A stretch of 64,000 nt of DNA from Achromobacter piechaudii NBRC 102461 (GTDB lineage: Bacteria; Pseudomonadota; Gammaproteobacteria; Burkholderiales; Burkholderiaceae_B): NCBI RefSeq assembly GCF_001571245.1, contig NZ_BCTK01000013.1:62001-126000 (forward strand), given 5' to 3'. The position numbers were made by a program, and so were the translations under genes. The notes below the pieces were generated by a model. It saw nothing but the letters and a program-made list of their open reading frames with translations. It searched no databases and was not told the DNA's origin. This document shows, piece after piece, positions 1 to 7,605 of the stretch; position 1 is the stretch's first letter; each line of letters starts with the position of its first letter.

Positions 1-162
1 AAGCCCAACCCCTCGGACGACGACACGCCGCGCGAAGCGCAAGCCAGCCACCGCGACACGCAGAACCGCAGCAAGAAGGAAGGCCACGTTTCGCAGATCG
101 GCACCGGGCAAGACCAACAGAGCCAGCGCAATCGTGGCGCGGGCGCGCGCAGCAAACCCTGA
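1..162 (+). CDS. C-terminal end of a small hydrophilic protein (5' end outside window)
   Basis: Frame 1 is open from the first base and ends in TGA at 160-162, giving 53 residues that are rich in Asp, Arg, Lys, Gln and Ser and have no hydrophobic segment. The start lies upstream of the window. The composition suggests a disordered hydrophilic protein, like several others in the first 19 kb. It is followed after 12 bases by the next start, with an SD-like GGAGG between them, so the two may be co-transcribed. I do not recognise a family. Confidence 0.5.
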   Translation, partial: KPNPSDDDTPREAQASHRDTQNRSKKEGHVSQIGTGQDQQSQRNRGAGARSKP

Positions 163-174
163 GCGGAGGTCGCC

Positions 175-561
175 ATGACACACACACGGCACGCTTTGCA
201 TGGAGCATGCAGGCCGCTTCTGGCCGTCGCCCTGGTCGCTGGCCTGGCCTGGACCCCGCTGACCGTCGCCCAGTCGGCGGGTGGCCCGGCCGGTCCGGCG
301 GGCCAGGGCGGGCCGCCGCCAGCCGGCACCCCGGCGCCTGCGGGGTCCGCGCCCGATGGCGGCGCGCCGGCTCCGTCCAGGGGCGACCCTTCCCGTCCCC
401 CGCCCACCATTCCGCAGGCCGCGCCCGGCGAGACCCCGTCCCAGCCCATTCAGGGCCAGGGCACCGTCAAGGGCTCGTCGGCCAATCCCGCGCCCGATGG
501 CCGCATTCCCGGAGGCAAGGCCGGTTCAGGCGGGCACAAGACCAACGAATACGGCCGCTAG
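175..561 (+). CDS. Small exported Pro/Gly-rich protein, unknown function
   Basis: This is a 128-residue protein. A basic N-terminus and a hydrophobic run (about residues 14-32, ending in an Ala-Gln cleavage-like site) look like a Sec signal peptide. The mature part is almost entirely Gly, Pro, Ala, Ser and Gln, with no predicted fold. The start is supported by GGAGG 6-8 bases upstream. It lies 20 bases before the CheB-like gene and is probably co-transcribed with it. Low-complexity GC-rich frames can be spurious, but the signal peptide and the SD sequence argue for a real gene. The function is unknown; a periplasmic or surface-exposed stress protein is only a guess. Confidence 0.5.
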   Translation: MTHTRHALHGACRPLLAVALVAGLAWTPLTVAQSAGGPAGPAGQGGPPPAGTPAPAGSAPDGGAPAPSRGDPSRPPPTIPQAAPGETPSQPIQGQGTVKGSSANPAPDGRIPGGKAGSGGHKTNEYGR

Positions 562-581
562 GCCGCGTCGGGGCGCTCATC

Positions 582-1589
582 ATGCAGAACCGGGACATAG
601 TCGTGGTTGCGGTCTCCACGGGCGGGCTGACCGCCCTGGAGGTACTGCTGGGCGATCTGCCTCCCGCTTTGCACGCGTCGATCTTCGTTGCGATGCACGT
701 GGACGGTTATCGCAGCGTCCTGCCGACCCTGCTTCAGTCCCGCACCCGCTGGCGCGTGCAGCACGCGCGCGATGCGGAGCCGTTCGCGCCGGGCGTCGTC
801 TACATCGCGCCGCCCGACCGGCACCTGATTCTTCAGCATGACGCGACCGTGCTGACGCGAGGCCCCAAGGAAAACTTCACGCGGCCGGCGGCCGACCCGT
901 TGTTCCGCTCCGCAGCCGTGCACTACGGGCCGCGCGTCGTCGGCATCGTACTGACCGGCCGGCTGGATGACGGGGCGGCCGGGCTGAAAGCGGTGCAGGC
1001 CTGCGGCGGTTTCGCCATCGTGCAGGATCCAGGCGATAGCGTGGCCCGGGACATGCCGGCCAACGCGCTCGCGGCCGTGCCGACGGCCATGGTGCTGCCG
1101 TTGCGGCAGATCGGCATGGCGATGGCGGCTGCGGTAAATACTGCGGTGACGCCGCGCGCGCCCGGCGCTGCGCCGTCGGAAATGCTGCGCACCGAATCTC
1201 GCATGACGGAAACCGGTCAGTCATCGGCAGCGGTGCTGGAGCGCATTGGACGGCCGGTCGGGCTGACGTGCCCGGATTGCGGCGGGGCGATCTGGCGCGT
1301 CGATACGGGCGCGCCGGTTCGATATCGTTGCCATACCGGCCACGCCTTTTCCTGCGCATCGCTGCATGCGGTGCACGCCGAGCGCGTCGACAAGGCCATC
1401 TGGTCGGCGGCGCGCCTGCTGCGCGAGCGCATCCTGTTGGCGGGCGAGGAAATCGCCATCGGCGGCGGGTCGGCCGAAGCGACCGGGCGGCTGCGCGCGG
1501 CAGTCAGCCAGTGGGAGTCCGCGTACCAGCAGTTGCGCAGCCTGGCCGCGATGCCGGACGGCCCGCTGGGCGAGTCCGGCGTGGAGTAG
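582..1589 (+). CDS. Stand-alone CheB-type methylesterase with C-terminal Cys/His tail
   Basis: The 335-residue protein contains a CheB catalytic domain without an N-terminal receiver. The catalytic signatures are visible: a Ser in AVSTGG near residue 11, a His in AMHV near residue 36, and an Asp in LTGRLDDGAAG near residue 119. CheB enzymes remove methyl groups from, or deamidate, chemoreceptor glutamates/glutamines. The C-terminal part carries CPDCGG and YRCHTGHAF, a Cys/His arrangement that may bind zinc and is common in receiver-less CheB proteins. The frame is open further upstream, but the ATG at 582 begins the conserved fold. No chemoreceptor, CheA or CheW gene is nearby, so a role in the same signalling as the giant CheB-CheR hybrid at 13255-17373 is more likely than flagellar chemotaxis. 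Confidence 0.85.
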   Translation: MQNRDIVVVAVSTGGLTALEVLLGDLPPALHASIFVAMHVDGYRSVLPTLLQSRTRWRVQHARDAEPFAPGVVYIAPPDRHLILQHDATVLTRGPKENFTRPAADPLFRSAAVHYGPRVVGIVLTGRLDDGAAGLKAVQACGGFAIVQDPGDSVARDMPANALAAVPTAMVLPLRQIGMAMAAAVNTAVTPRAPGAAPSEMLRTESRMTETGQSSAAVLERIGRPVGLTCPDCGGAIWRVDTGAPVRYRCHTGHAFSCASLHAVHAERVDKAIWSAARLLRERILLAGEEIAIGGGSAEATGRLRAAVSQWESAYQQLRSLAAMPDGPLGESGVE

Positions 1590-1603
1590 CGTCGGGCTCA
1601 GGC

Positions 1604-1619
1604 GGGTATGGCAATTGCT
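1604..1619 (+). promoter_or_regulatory. Sigma-54 (-24/-12) promoter of the Cys-rich protein gene
   Basis: The sequence GGGTATGGCAATTGCT fits GGYAYG-N4-TTGCW with GG and GC exactly 10 bases apart. The predicted transcription start is about 1630, 33 nt before the ATG at 1663. A nearly identical element (18 of 19 bases, including flanks) precedes the gene at 19262. Confidence 0.65.
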
Positions 1620-1662
1620 GCCCTTGCAGGCCCATCCCGGGACTACCGCAAGGAGATCAGCG

Positions 1663-1995
1663 ATGACCGCCGTGAACAACGAAATGGAAGCCTGCATCGA
1701 CAATTGCCTGGCCTGCTATCGGCGCTGCCTTCAGACAGCGGCCAACCATTGCCTGGAAGCGGGCGGCGAACATGTCGAGCCCGAGCACTTCCGCCTGATG
1801 ATGGCCTGCTCCGAAATCTGCCGGACCAGCGCCCACACCATGCTGATCGGTATCGAGCAGCATGCCAGCGTGTGCGGCGCCTGCGCGCAGATCTGCGCCG
1901 CTTGCGCGGACAGCTGCGATGCAATCGGCGGCATGCAGGACTGTGCGGCCGCATGCCGGCGCTGCGCCGAAAGCTGCCAGAAGATGGCGGGCTGA
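1663..1995 (+). CDS. Four-helix-bundle Cys-rich copper-binding-type protein
   Basis: The protein has 110 residues and 16 cysteines in helical CxxxC/CxxC spacings (CIDNCLACYRRC near the N-terminus, CGACAQICAACADSC in the middle, CAAACRRCAESC at the end). This is the pattern of the DUF326 / Csp-like four-helix bundles that store Cu(I) with inward-facing Cys side chains. There is no signal peptide, so it is cytosolic. The ATG at 1663 follows AAGGAG and gives the family's usual length of about 110 residues. A -24/-12 promoter lies 44 bases upstream. The role is probably copper or thiol-metal buffering during stress; metal specificity cannot be read from the sequence. Confidence 0.85.
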   Translation: MTAVNNEMEACIDNCLACYRRCLQTAANHCLEAGGEHVEPEHFRLMMACSEICRTSAHTMLIGIEQHASVCGACAQICAACADSCDAIGGMQDCAAACRRCAESCQKMAG

Positions 1996-2144
1996 GGGCT
2001 GCGCGCGATCTAGGTGATGCGTGACGGGGGCGGGCCTGCGGGCTACGCCGGAACGTATGGCGAACGCCGAACCGGCGTCATGCTCCATGCGCCAAAGGCC
2101 GCCCGCGTGCGGCCCCTTCGAGCCGCACGCCCGGCAGCCGTTCG

Positions 2145-2408
2145 CTACGCCAGCGTCTGCGACGCCAGCCACAGGGTCAGCAGCAGCGACCCCGCCACCG
2201 CCCAGAAGACGATGGCCAGCAGAATGCCGAGCGACAGCCGGAATTCGAAGATCGGGCGGGGAAGCGGCAGGGGTGCAGCACCGCTCATCGCCATGCCGGC
2301 GGCGTTCAGCGGCATGGCGGTCGTGGTGGCGTTCAAAGGCATGACGGATGCGCCACGCAGCGGCCGGTTGGCGGCTTGCGGGAGCGGCGACAAGGTGGGG
2401 GAGTCCAT
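2145..2408 (-). CDS. Small single-pass membrane protein, unknown
   Basis: The 87-residue protein has a polar Pro/Ala-rich N-terminal half and one strong hydrophobic segment near residues 60-82 (LGILLAIVFWAVAGSLLLTLWL), followed by a short tail. The start is the ATG at 2408; the frame is open further upstream but is not protein-like there. It lies downstream of the DUF2243 gene in the same direction, separated by 342 bases. I do not recognise a family. A small inner-membrane accessory protein is plausible. Confidence 0.55.
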   Translation of the reverse strand: MDSPTLSPLPQAANRPLRGASVMPLNATTTAMPLNAAGMAMSGAAPLPLPRPIFEFRLSLGILLAIVFWAVAGSLLLTLWLASQTLA

Positions 2409-2750
2409 GATTGATCCTGTATCCAAGGACGTGTGTTGAAGATCCCGCCCACGCCGTGCGGGTCTGATAGCTACTGCGGCGCAGGCCGCGGACCCATACA
2501 GCAAGTGCCGTGCCCAAATCCGCCAGCCCATGCCAAGGCCAGCCTTTGCGATCGGCGGCAGCCTTCCGCGACTTGCCCCGGCCCTGCACGGATACGCCCG
2601 AAAGGTGCGCCAGCGTCCCGTCTACACGGCGCCGCCCGGGGCGGGGGCGATCCATGCCGAACAGCCCCCTGGCGCGCTGGCGCCGCTGACATACATCGCG
2701 CCCGAGCCGAACAGCGCCAATAAGGTAGTCGGCGGCGCATCCGCCAATAC
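2409..2750. other. 342-base gap without a convincing gene
   Basis: No open frame here has a protein-like composition together with an SD sequence. On the minus strand, the frame that follows the DUF2243 stop stays open for about 39 codons and encodes a hydrophobic stretch (TLLALFGSGAMYVSG) before a stop. It has no ATG, so it may be a remnant of a membrane-protein gene or chance. No clear promoter or terminator was seen. Confidence 0.3.
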
Positions 2751-3416
2751 TCACACCGCGCCGGAAGCATCGGACCACACGACGCGCGCGGCCGTGCCGT
2801 CCAGCGCTGTCAACAGCCCGGCCGGGCCAGCGCCGGGGCGCAGCACCACGACGGAGGTGTCCTGGGCCGGGCGGGATACGGGGTACAGGTTCAGCGCCGC
2901 CGCCGTGGTGACGACGACGGCCAGGACGGCGGTCAGCGCCCCGCCGCCCGTAGCGGGCGGGGGTGGACCCGGGCGGCGTAACAGCCATCCCGCCAGTAGC
3001 GGCACTACCCCGAAGAGCCCCAGCCACGCCAGTTCCCAGGGCAGGGGGTCCGCCACGTCCATGCGCAGCCGGTGCAGGCCAACCAGCCAGTGCGACAGCA
3101 CGGCATCGGTCACATGCCACGCGCCGAATCCCAGCAGGAAAGCGGCCAGCAGCAGCTTGCGGGGCGGCACGGCCGAACCACGCGACCGGTAAAGACCCCA
3201 GAGGCCCACCCCGGCCACGACATACATAAGGGCATGAAAGGCACCGTCGGCGACCACCTGGACGCGCAGGTCGGCCAGGGCAGGCGCGGTCAAACCGGAA
3301 AGAAGGTGATGCCATTGCAAAATCTGATGCAGCAGGATGCCGTCGAAAAAGCCGCCCATGCCGAGCCCAAGCAGAAAACCTGCCCAGGGACGGCGGCGCG
3401 GCAGGGCGGTGATCAT
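2751..3416 (-). CDS. DUF2243 integral membrane protein
   Basis: The 221-residue protein has about five hydrophobic segments. Near the N-terminus it has GFFDGILLHQILQWHHLL, the hallmark of DUF2243 proteins, with several conserved His residues in or next to membrane helices. In other genomes DUF2243 genes often neighbour CtaG-type cytochrome oxidase assembly genes; none is intact here. The start codon overlaps the stop of the upstream gene (ATGA at 3413-3416), so the two are translationally coupled. The biochemical function of the family is not established. Confidence 0.8.
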   Translation of the reverse strand: MITALPRRRPWAGFLLGLGMGGFFDGILLHQILQWHHLLSGLTAPALADLRVQVVADGAFHALMYVVAGVGLWGLYRSRGSAVPPRKLLLAAFLLGFGAWHVTDAVLSHWLVGLHRLRMDVADPLPWELAWLGLFGVVPLLAGWLLRRPGPPPPATGGGALTAVLAVVVTTAAALNLYPVSRPAQDTSVVVLRPGAGPAGLLTALDGTAARVVWSDASGAV

Positions 3417-3874
3417 CGTGAGTCGGGCCCCGAGCGCTTGGGCAGGACCGACGGCGTGTCGTCCGCTGGCTTGAAGACGCCGCCTTCGGTGTCGGGTTCG
3501 GGCGTCGGGTTGCCATCCAGGGGCTGGCCGCCCGTCGCGCGCGAGGGGGCGTCTGCCTTGCTTTTGGCGTTGGCCTTCTGAATGCCTTCCTGCACGCGGT
3601 TGGCAATGTCCACCTGATCTTCCGTGGAGGGTTCCACCGCGCCGCTGTCGGCGGTGGGCGGCTTGCTGACCTTGTCGATGGGGGAGGGTGTCATGGGTGG
3701 CTCCTGGGTTTCGGATTCAACGATGGATACCGCGTCGTCCGGGTAAGCGTTGCGGGCCGCGTCCACGGCGGCCTCGCAGGTGGGGTAGGCGCGCGGGTCC
3801 TGCTGCACGCCCAACAGGGCGATGCCGCGAAAGCTCCACATGCCATCCGGCCGTTGAAAGGCTTCGACGATCAT
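3413..3874 (-). CDS. Hydrophilic protein with a small N-terminal domain and disordered tail
   Basis: The protein has 153 residues. The first 50 or so (MIVEAFQRPDGMWSFRGIAL and following) look like a small beta-rich domain of the DUF2188-like kind, with an aromatic core and an Ala-rich helix. The rest is acidic, Pro/Ser/Thr-rich and probably disordered. It is the first gene of a two-gene unit with DUF2243 (4-base ATGA overlap). A -24/-12 element facing this gene lies at 3960-3945. The function is unknown; its composition matches the other small stress-type proteins of the island. Confidence 0.6.
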   Translation of the reverse strand: MIVEAFQRPDGMWSFRGIALLGVQQDPRAYPTCEAAVDAARNAYPDDAVSIVESETQEPPMTPSPIDKVSKPPTADSGAVEPSTEDQVDIANRVQEGIQKANAKSKADAPSRATGGQPLDGNPTPEPDTEGGVFKPADDTPSVLPKRSGPDSR

Positions 3875-3944
3875 TCTTCAGACTCCTCGGGAGGGCTGCC
3901 GCATGGCGATGCTCCTGAGCTGGGGTTCGATGGTCCTGCGACCA

Positions 3945-3960
3945 AGCAATTGGCGTGCCC
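3945..3960 (-). promoter_or_regulatory. Sigma-54 (-24/-12) promoter for the 3874 gene and DUF2243
   Basis: Read on the minus strand the sequence is GGGCACGCCAATTGCT, with GG and GC 10 bases apart. The predicted start of transcription is near 3934, about 60 nt from the ATG. It is one arm of a perfect inverted repeat; the other arm is the divergent promoter at 3998-4013. Confidence 0.6.
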
Positions 3961-3997
3961 ACGCCGCCCGCGCGCGGGCTCCGGCTGCCTGCCTTTT

Positions 3998-4013
3998 CGG
4001 CACGCCAATTGCG
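3998..4013 (+). promoter_or_regulatory. Sigma-54 (-24/-12) promoter of the glycosyltransferase-mutase operon
   Basis: CGGCACGCCAATTGCG matches GGYAYG-N4-TTGC with the correct 10-base GG-GC spacing. The predicted start of transcription is near 4024, 39 nt before the ATG at 4063. It forms a 14-base perfect inverted repeat with the minus-strand promoter; the spacer between the arms (3960-3998) is 39 bases. Confidence 0.65.
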
Positions 4014-4062
4014 GCACTCCAACCGCTTATTCAAAGCCTTATTCCTTCCTTGGAGTTTCCCC

Positions 4063-6441
4063 ATGAGCAGCACTGTCGACTTTCGTGCCGGCGACGAGCC
4101 GGCGGGCGCACGCGCCTACCCTGACGATGCCCTGCCGGGCAACTGCTGGTTGGCGCGCGACACCCCCGCGATCCTTTGCTTTTCCCATCTGCGCTGGAAC
4201 TTCGTGTTTCAGCGCCCGCAACATCTGATGACGCGCTTCGCGCGCTCGCAGGCGGTGTACTACGTCGAAGAGCCCGTCTGGGTGGACGGCGCGCGACATG
4301 GCTGGCTGGATGAAAACCGCTGCGACGGCGTCACGGTGCTGACGCCGCATCTTGCGCGCGAGAACTGGATGGAAAGCCATCGCCGGCTGTTGCAGGAAAA
4401 GCTGCGGGCCGATGGCGTGACGCGTCCCGTGCTTTGGTACTACACCCCTATGAGCCTGCCCTGGTCGGAACAGATCGAGGCCAGCCTGGTGGTCTACGAC
4501 TGCATGGATGAGCTGTCGGCGTTTCGTGGCGCGCCGGCTGAATTGGTGCATCTGGAAAGACGCCTGCTGGCGCGTGCCGATGTGGTGTTCTGCGGCGGGC
4601 ACAGTCTGTATGAATCCAAGCGGAGGTTGCACCCGAACGTGCATGCCTTTCCCAGCAGCGTCGACTGCGCCCATTTCGGGCAGGCGCGCTTTCTCCAGGA
4701 CACGCCGCAAGACCAGCAGGAGATCCCGCGTCCCCGCCTGGGCTTTCACGGCGTGCTGGACGAACGCTTCGACACGCGCCTGGTGGCCGAGGCCGCGGCG
4801 TTGGCGCCGGACTGGCATTTCGTATTCATCGGCCCCGTCGTCAAGATCGACCCGTCCGAACTGCCGCAAGCCCCCAACATCCACTATCTGGGGCCTCGCG
4901 CTTACGACCGGCTGCCCGCTTATCTGGCAGGCTGGGACGTCGCCTTGATGCCCTTCGCGTTGAACGAGTCCACACGCTACATCAGCCCGACGAAGACGCC
5001 GGAGTACCTGGCGGCGGGGCGGCCGGTGGTGTCCACGCCTATTGCCGACGTGGTGCGCGCGTATGGCGGGTCCGACGCGGTGTTCATCGCGCAGGACGCG
5101 CCCGCATTCGTCGACGCCATCGCCGCCGCCTTGCAGGCCGCGCAGTCGCCGGACAGCCTGTTGGCCAAGGCCGACCTCGCGCTGCGGGGGATGTCGTGGG
5201 ACACCAGTTGGGACGGCATGTGCCGCGTGATGAATCGTGCCTATGCAAGCAGCGCGGCGCGCCGTGCGGCCACGCCGGAACCGCCGCGCACCGCCCGCCC
5301 GGCGGTTTCCGTGCGGCATTACGACTACCTGATCGTAGGCGCCGGCTTCGCGGGCAGCGTGCTGGCGGAGCGCCTGGCGCGCGGCAGCGGCAAGCGCGTC
5401 ATGGTGATCGACAAACGCCCGCACGTAGGCGGCAATGCCTACGACTATTTCAACGACGCGGGCCTGCTGCTGCATCGCTATGGTCCGCACATCTTTCACA
5501 CCAATTCGGCCAAGGTGCTGCAATACCTGTCGCGCTTCACCGCCTGGCGCAACTATGAACACCGGGTGCTGGCGGAAACCCCGCGCGGCCGGGTGCCGAT
5601 GCCGATCAACCTGACCACGCTTGAACGGCTGTACGGCCGGCCTTTTTCGGCCGAAGAGGCCGAGCGGTATTTGAAGTCCGTCGCCGAGCCGCTAGTCCAC
5701 GTGGAGACGTCGGAAGACTTCGTGCTGTCGCAGGTGGGCCGCGAGCTGTACGAGACCTTCTTTCGCGGCTACACGCGCAAGCAGTGGGGCCTGGATCCGT
5801 CGCAGCTGGACCGCTCGGTCGCCGCGCGCGTGCCCACGCGCCTGTCCACCGACGATCGCTATTTCACCGACCGCCATCAATGCATGCCGTTGCATGGCTA
5901 CACGCGCATGTTCCAACGCATGCTCGATCACCCCAATATCTCGCTGGCGCTGGGCCTGGACTTCCAGGATGCGCGCGACGCGTTCTCCTACGATGGCCTG
6001 ATCTACACCGGGCCCATCGACGAATACTTCGGCTACCGCTTCGGCGCCTTGCCTTATCGTTCGCTGAAGTTCCGCCACGAAACGCTGGACGAAGAGTGGC
6101 ACCAGCCGGTGGGCGTGGTGAACTATCCGTCGCAGGACGTGCCGCATACGCGCATCACCGAATACAAGCACCTGACGGGCCAGCGGCACGCGCGCACGGC
6201 GATCAGCTATGAATATCCATCGGCCCAGGGCGACCCGTACTACCCGATACCGCGACCCGAGAACGCCGCGTTGTTCCAGCAGTACCAGGCGCTCGCGGAC
6301 GCGACGCCCGGCGTGCATTTCGTGGGCCGGCTGGCGACCTATCGCTACTACAACATGGACCAGGTGGTGGCGCAGGCGCTGGCGACCTACGAGTCCATCG
6401 CCGCGAAGAATGCCGAGGTGCACACCGCGCTTGTCGCCTGA
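4063..6441 (+). CDS. Fusion of a glycosyltransferase and UDP-galactopyranose mutase
   Basis: The 792-residue protein has two parts. Residues about 30-400 form a GT-B-like glycosyltransferase, including FSHLRWNFVFQRPQHL near the start and a C-terminal half with SPTKTPEYLAAGRPVVSTPI typical of nucleotide-sugar sites. Residues about 418-785 form a full-length UDP-galactopyranose mutase (about 370 residues, as in stand-alone Glf): FAD motif GAGFAGS, VGGNAYDYF, YGPHIFHTN, and Arg-containing YTRKQWG and PHTRITEYKHLT. The mutase converts UDP-galactopyranose to UDP-galactofuranose, and the fused transferase could use the product directly. The ATG at 4063 follows GGAG. It leads an operon with the glycoside hydrolase (15-base gap) and ABC exporter (3-base gap); GalU lies just downstream. 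The acceptor and the transferred sugar are not evident. Confidence 0.85.
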   Translation: MSSTVDFRAGDEPAGARAYPDDALPGNCWLARDTPAILCFSHLRWNFVFQRPQHLMTRFARSQAVYYVEEPVWVDGARHGWLDENRCDGVTVLTPHLARENWMESHRRLLQEKLRADGVTRPVLWYYTPMSLPWSEQIEASLVVYDCMDELSAFRGAPAELVHLERRLLARADVVFCGGHSLYESKRRLHPNVHAFPSSVDCAHFGQARFLQDTPQDQQEIPRPRLGFHGVLDERFDTRLVAEAAALAPDWHFVFIGPVVKIDPSELPQAPNIHYLGPRAYDRLPAYLAGWDVALMPFALNESTRYISPTKTPEYLAAGRPVVSTPIADVVRAYGGSDAVFIAQDAPAFVDAIAAALQAAQSPDSLLAKADLALRGMSWDTSWDGMCRVMNRAYASSAARRAATPEPPRTARPAVSVRHYDYLIVGAGFAGSVLAERLARGSGKRVMVIDKRPHVGGNAYDYFNDAGLLLHRYGPHIFHTNSAKVLQYLSRFTAWRNYEHRVLAETPRGRVPMPINLTTLERLYGRPFSAEEAERYLKSVAEPLVHVETSEDFVLSQVGRELYETFFRGYTRKQWGLDPSQLDRSVAARVPTRLSTDDRYFTDRHQCMPLHGYTRMFQRMLDHPNISLALGLDFQDARDAFSYDGLIYTGPIDEYFGYRFGALPYRSLKFRHETLDEEWHQPVGVVNYPSQDVPHTRITEYKHLTGQRHARTAISYEYPSAQGDPYYPIPRPENAALFQQYQALADATPGVHFVGRLATYRYYNMDQVVAQALATYESIAAKNAEVHTALVA

Positions 6442-6456
6442 GCCTGGGGGCGACCG

Positions 6457-7602
6457 ATGCATTTTCAAAGTTTCTTCCTGGCGGGTTTCGAATGTTCATG
6501 CCACCGCTTTCCCGACGGACGCCAGCTGGATCTGCTGGCGTCCACCGGTCATGCCGAGTGGACCCGGTCGGACTACGCGGCCGCGATGGCGCTGGGCCTG
6601 CGCACTGCGCGCGATGGCGTGCGCTGGCACCTGACCCACCCCGCGCCGTACGCCTACGACTGGTCCAGTGTGCTGCCCATGTTGCGGGCCGCCCGCGAGA
6701 CCGGCATGCAGGTCATCTGGGATCTATGCCACTTTGGCTGGCCGCCCTGGATCGACATCTGGTCCAGCCGTTTTCCCGAGGCGTTTGCGCGCCATGCCGC
6801 TGCCGTGGCTCGATTGGTGGCGGCGGAATCGGAATTGCCGGCGATGTATTGCCCCATCAACGAGATCTCGTACTGGAGCTGGGCAGGGGGCGACATGGCG
6901 CATTTCAGTCCGAACGCCACCGGGCGGGGAGGGGAACTGAAACGGCAACTGGTGCGGGCCTTCGTGCATGCCGCGGACGCGATCCTTGAAGTCGATCCCG
7001 GCGCGCGCTTCCTGTCCGCCGAACCGATGATCGCGGTGCATCCATGGCTATTGGATGACGAGGGGCCGTCGGCCGAGGCCAACGCCTCGCAGTTCGAAGC
7101 CGTGGACATGATCACCGGCCGCGTTCAGCCGGAGCTGGGGGGCGCCGAGCGCTATCTGGATATCGTGGGTGTCAATTACTACCCGCATAACCAGTGGCTG
7201 CATTGCGGCCCGCAACTGCGGCACGACGACGCACGCTACGCGCCACTGAGCGATCTTCTGCAAGCGCAGGGTCAGCGCTATGGTCGCCCGATACTGATCG
7301 CGGAGACCGGCGCGGAAGGCGCGGCGCGCGCGCCCTGGCTGCGCTACGTGGCGGACCAGGCAATGCGGGCGCGGACGGCCGGCGTGAACATGGCCGGCAT
7401 CTGCCTGTATCCGGTCACCGATTACCCCGGTTGGGAAGATGGCCGCTACTGTTCGACCGGCCTGTTCAGCGCGCCCTCGGACACGGGCCAACGCGCGCTC
7501 TACGCGCCCCTGGCGGTTGAGCTGCGGCATCAGGCGTCGCGGTTTGGCGATGGTCCGGCCGGCCTGCTGAACGCGCCGTCCGTGCTGGCGATAGAGGGCT
7601 GA
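6457..7602 (+). CDS. Clan GH-A (family 1-like) glycoside hydrolase
   Basis: The 381-residue protein resembles a TIM-barrel beta-glucosidase-type enzyme. The likely acid/base Glu is residue 136 in CPINEISYW, and the likely nucleophile is Glu283 in LIAETGAEG; both follow the ends of predicted beta strands, as in clan GH-A. There is no signal peptide, so it acts in the cytoplasm. It is shorter than classical GH1 enzymes (about 450). It sits between the transferase-mutase fusion and the exporter, so it may trim or proofread the same glycan or glycolipid before export. The substrate is unknown. Confidence 0.75.
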   Translation: MHFQSFFLAGFECSCHRFPDGRQLDLLASTGHAEWTRSDYAAAMALGLRTARDGVRWHLTHPAPYAYDWSSVLPMLRAARETGMQVIWDLCHFGWPPWIDIWSSRFPEAFARHAAAVARLVAAESELPAMYCPINEISYWSWAGGDMAHFSPNATGRGGELKRQLVRAFVHAADAILEVDPGARFLSAEPMIAVHPWLLDDEGPSAEANASQFEAVDMITGRVQPELGGAERYLDIVGVNYYPHNQWLHCGPQLRHDDARYAPLSDLLQAQGQRYGRPILIAETGAEGAARAPWLRYVADQAMRARTAGVNMAGICLYPVTDYPGWEDGRYCSTGLFSAPSDTGQRALYAPLAVELRHQASRFGDGPAGLLNAPSVLAIEG

Positions 7603-7605
7603 ACC

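Noticed and set aside
1657..3606. 649-codon minus-strand open frame spanning four genes
   Set aside because: The composition is that of a GC-rich shadow; the DUF2243 protein and the Cys-rich protein in other frames are clearly real.
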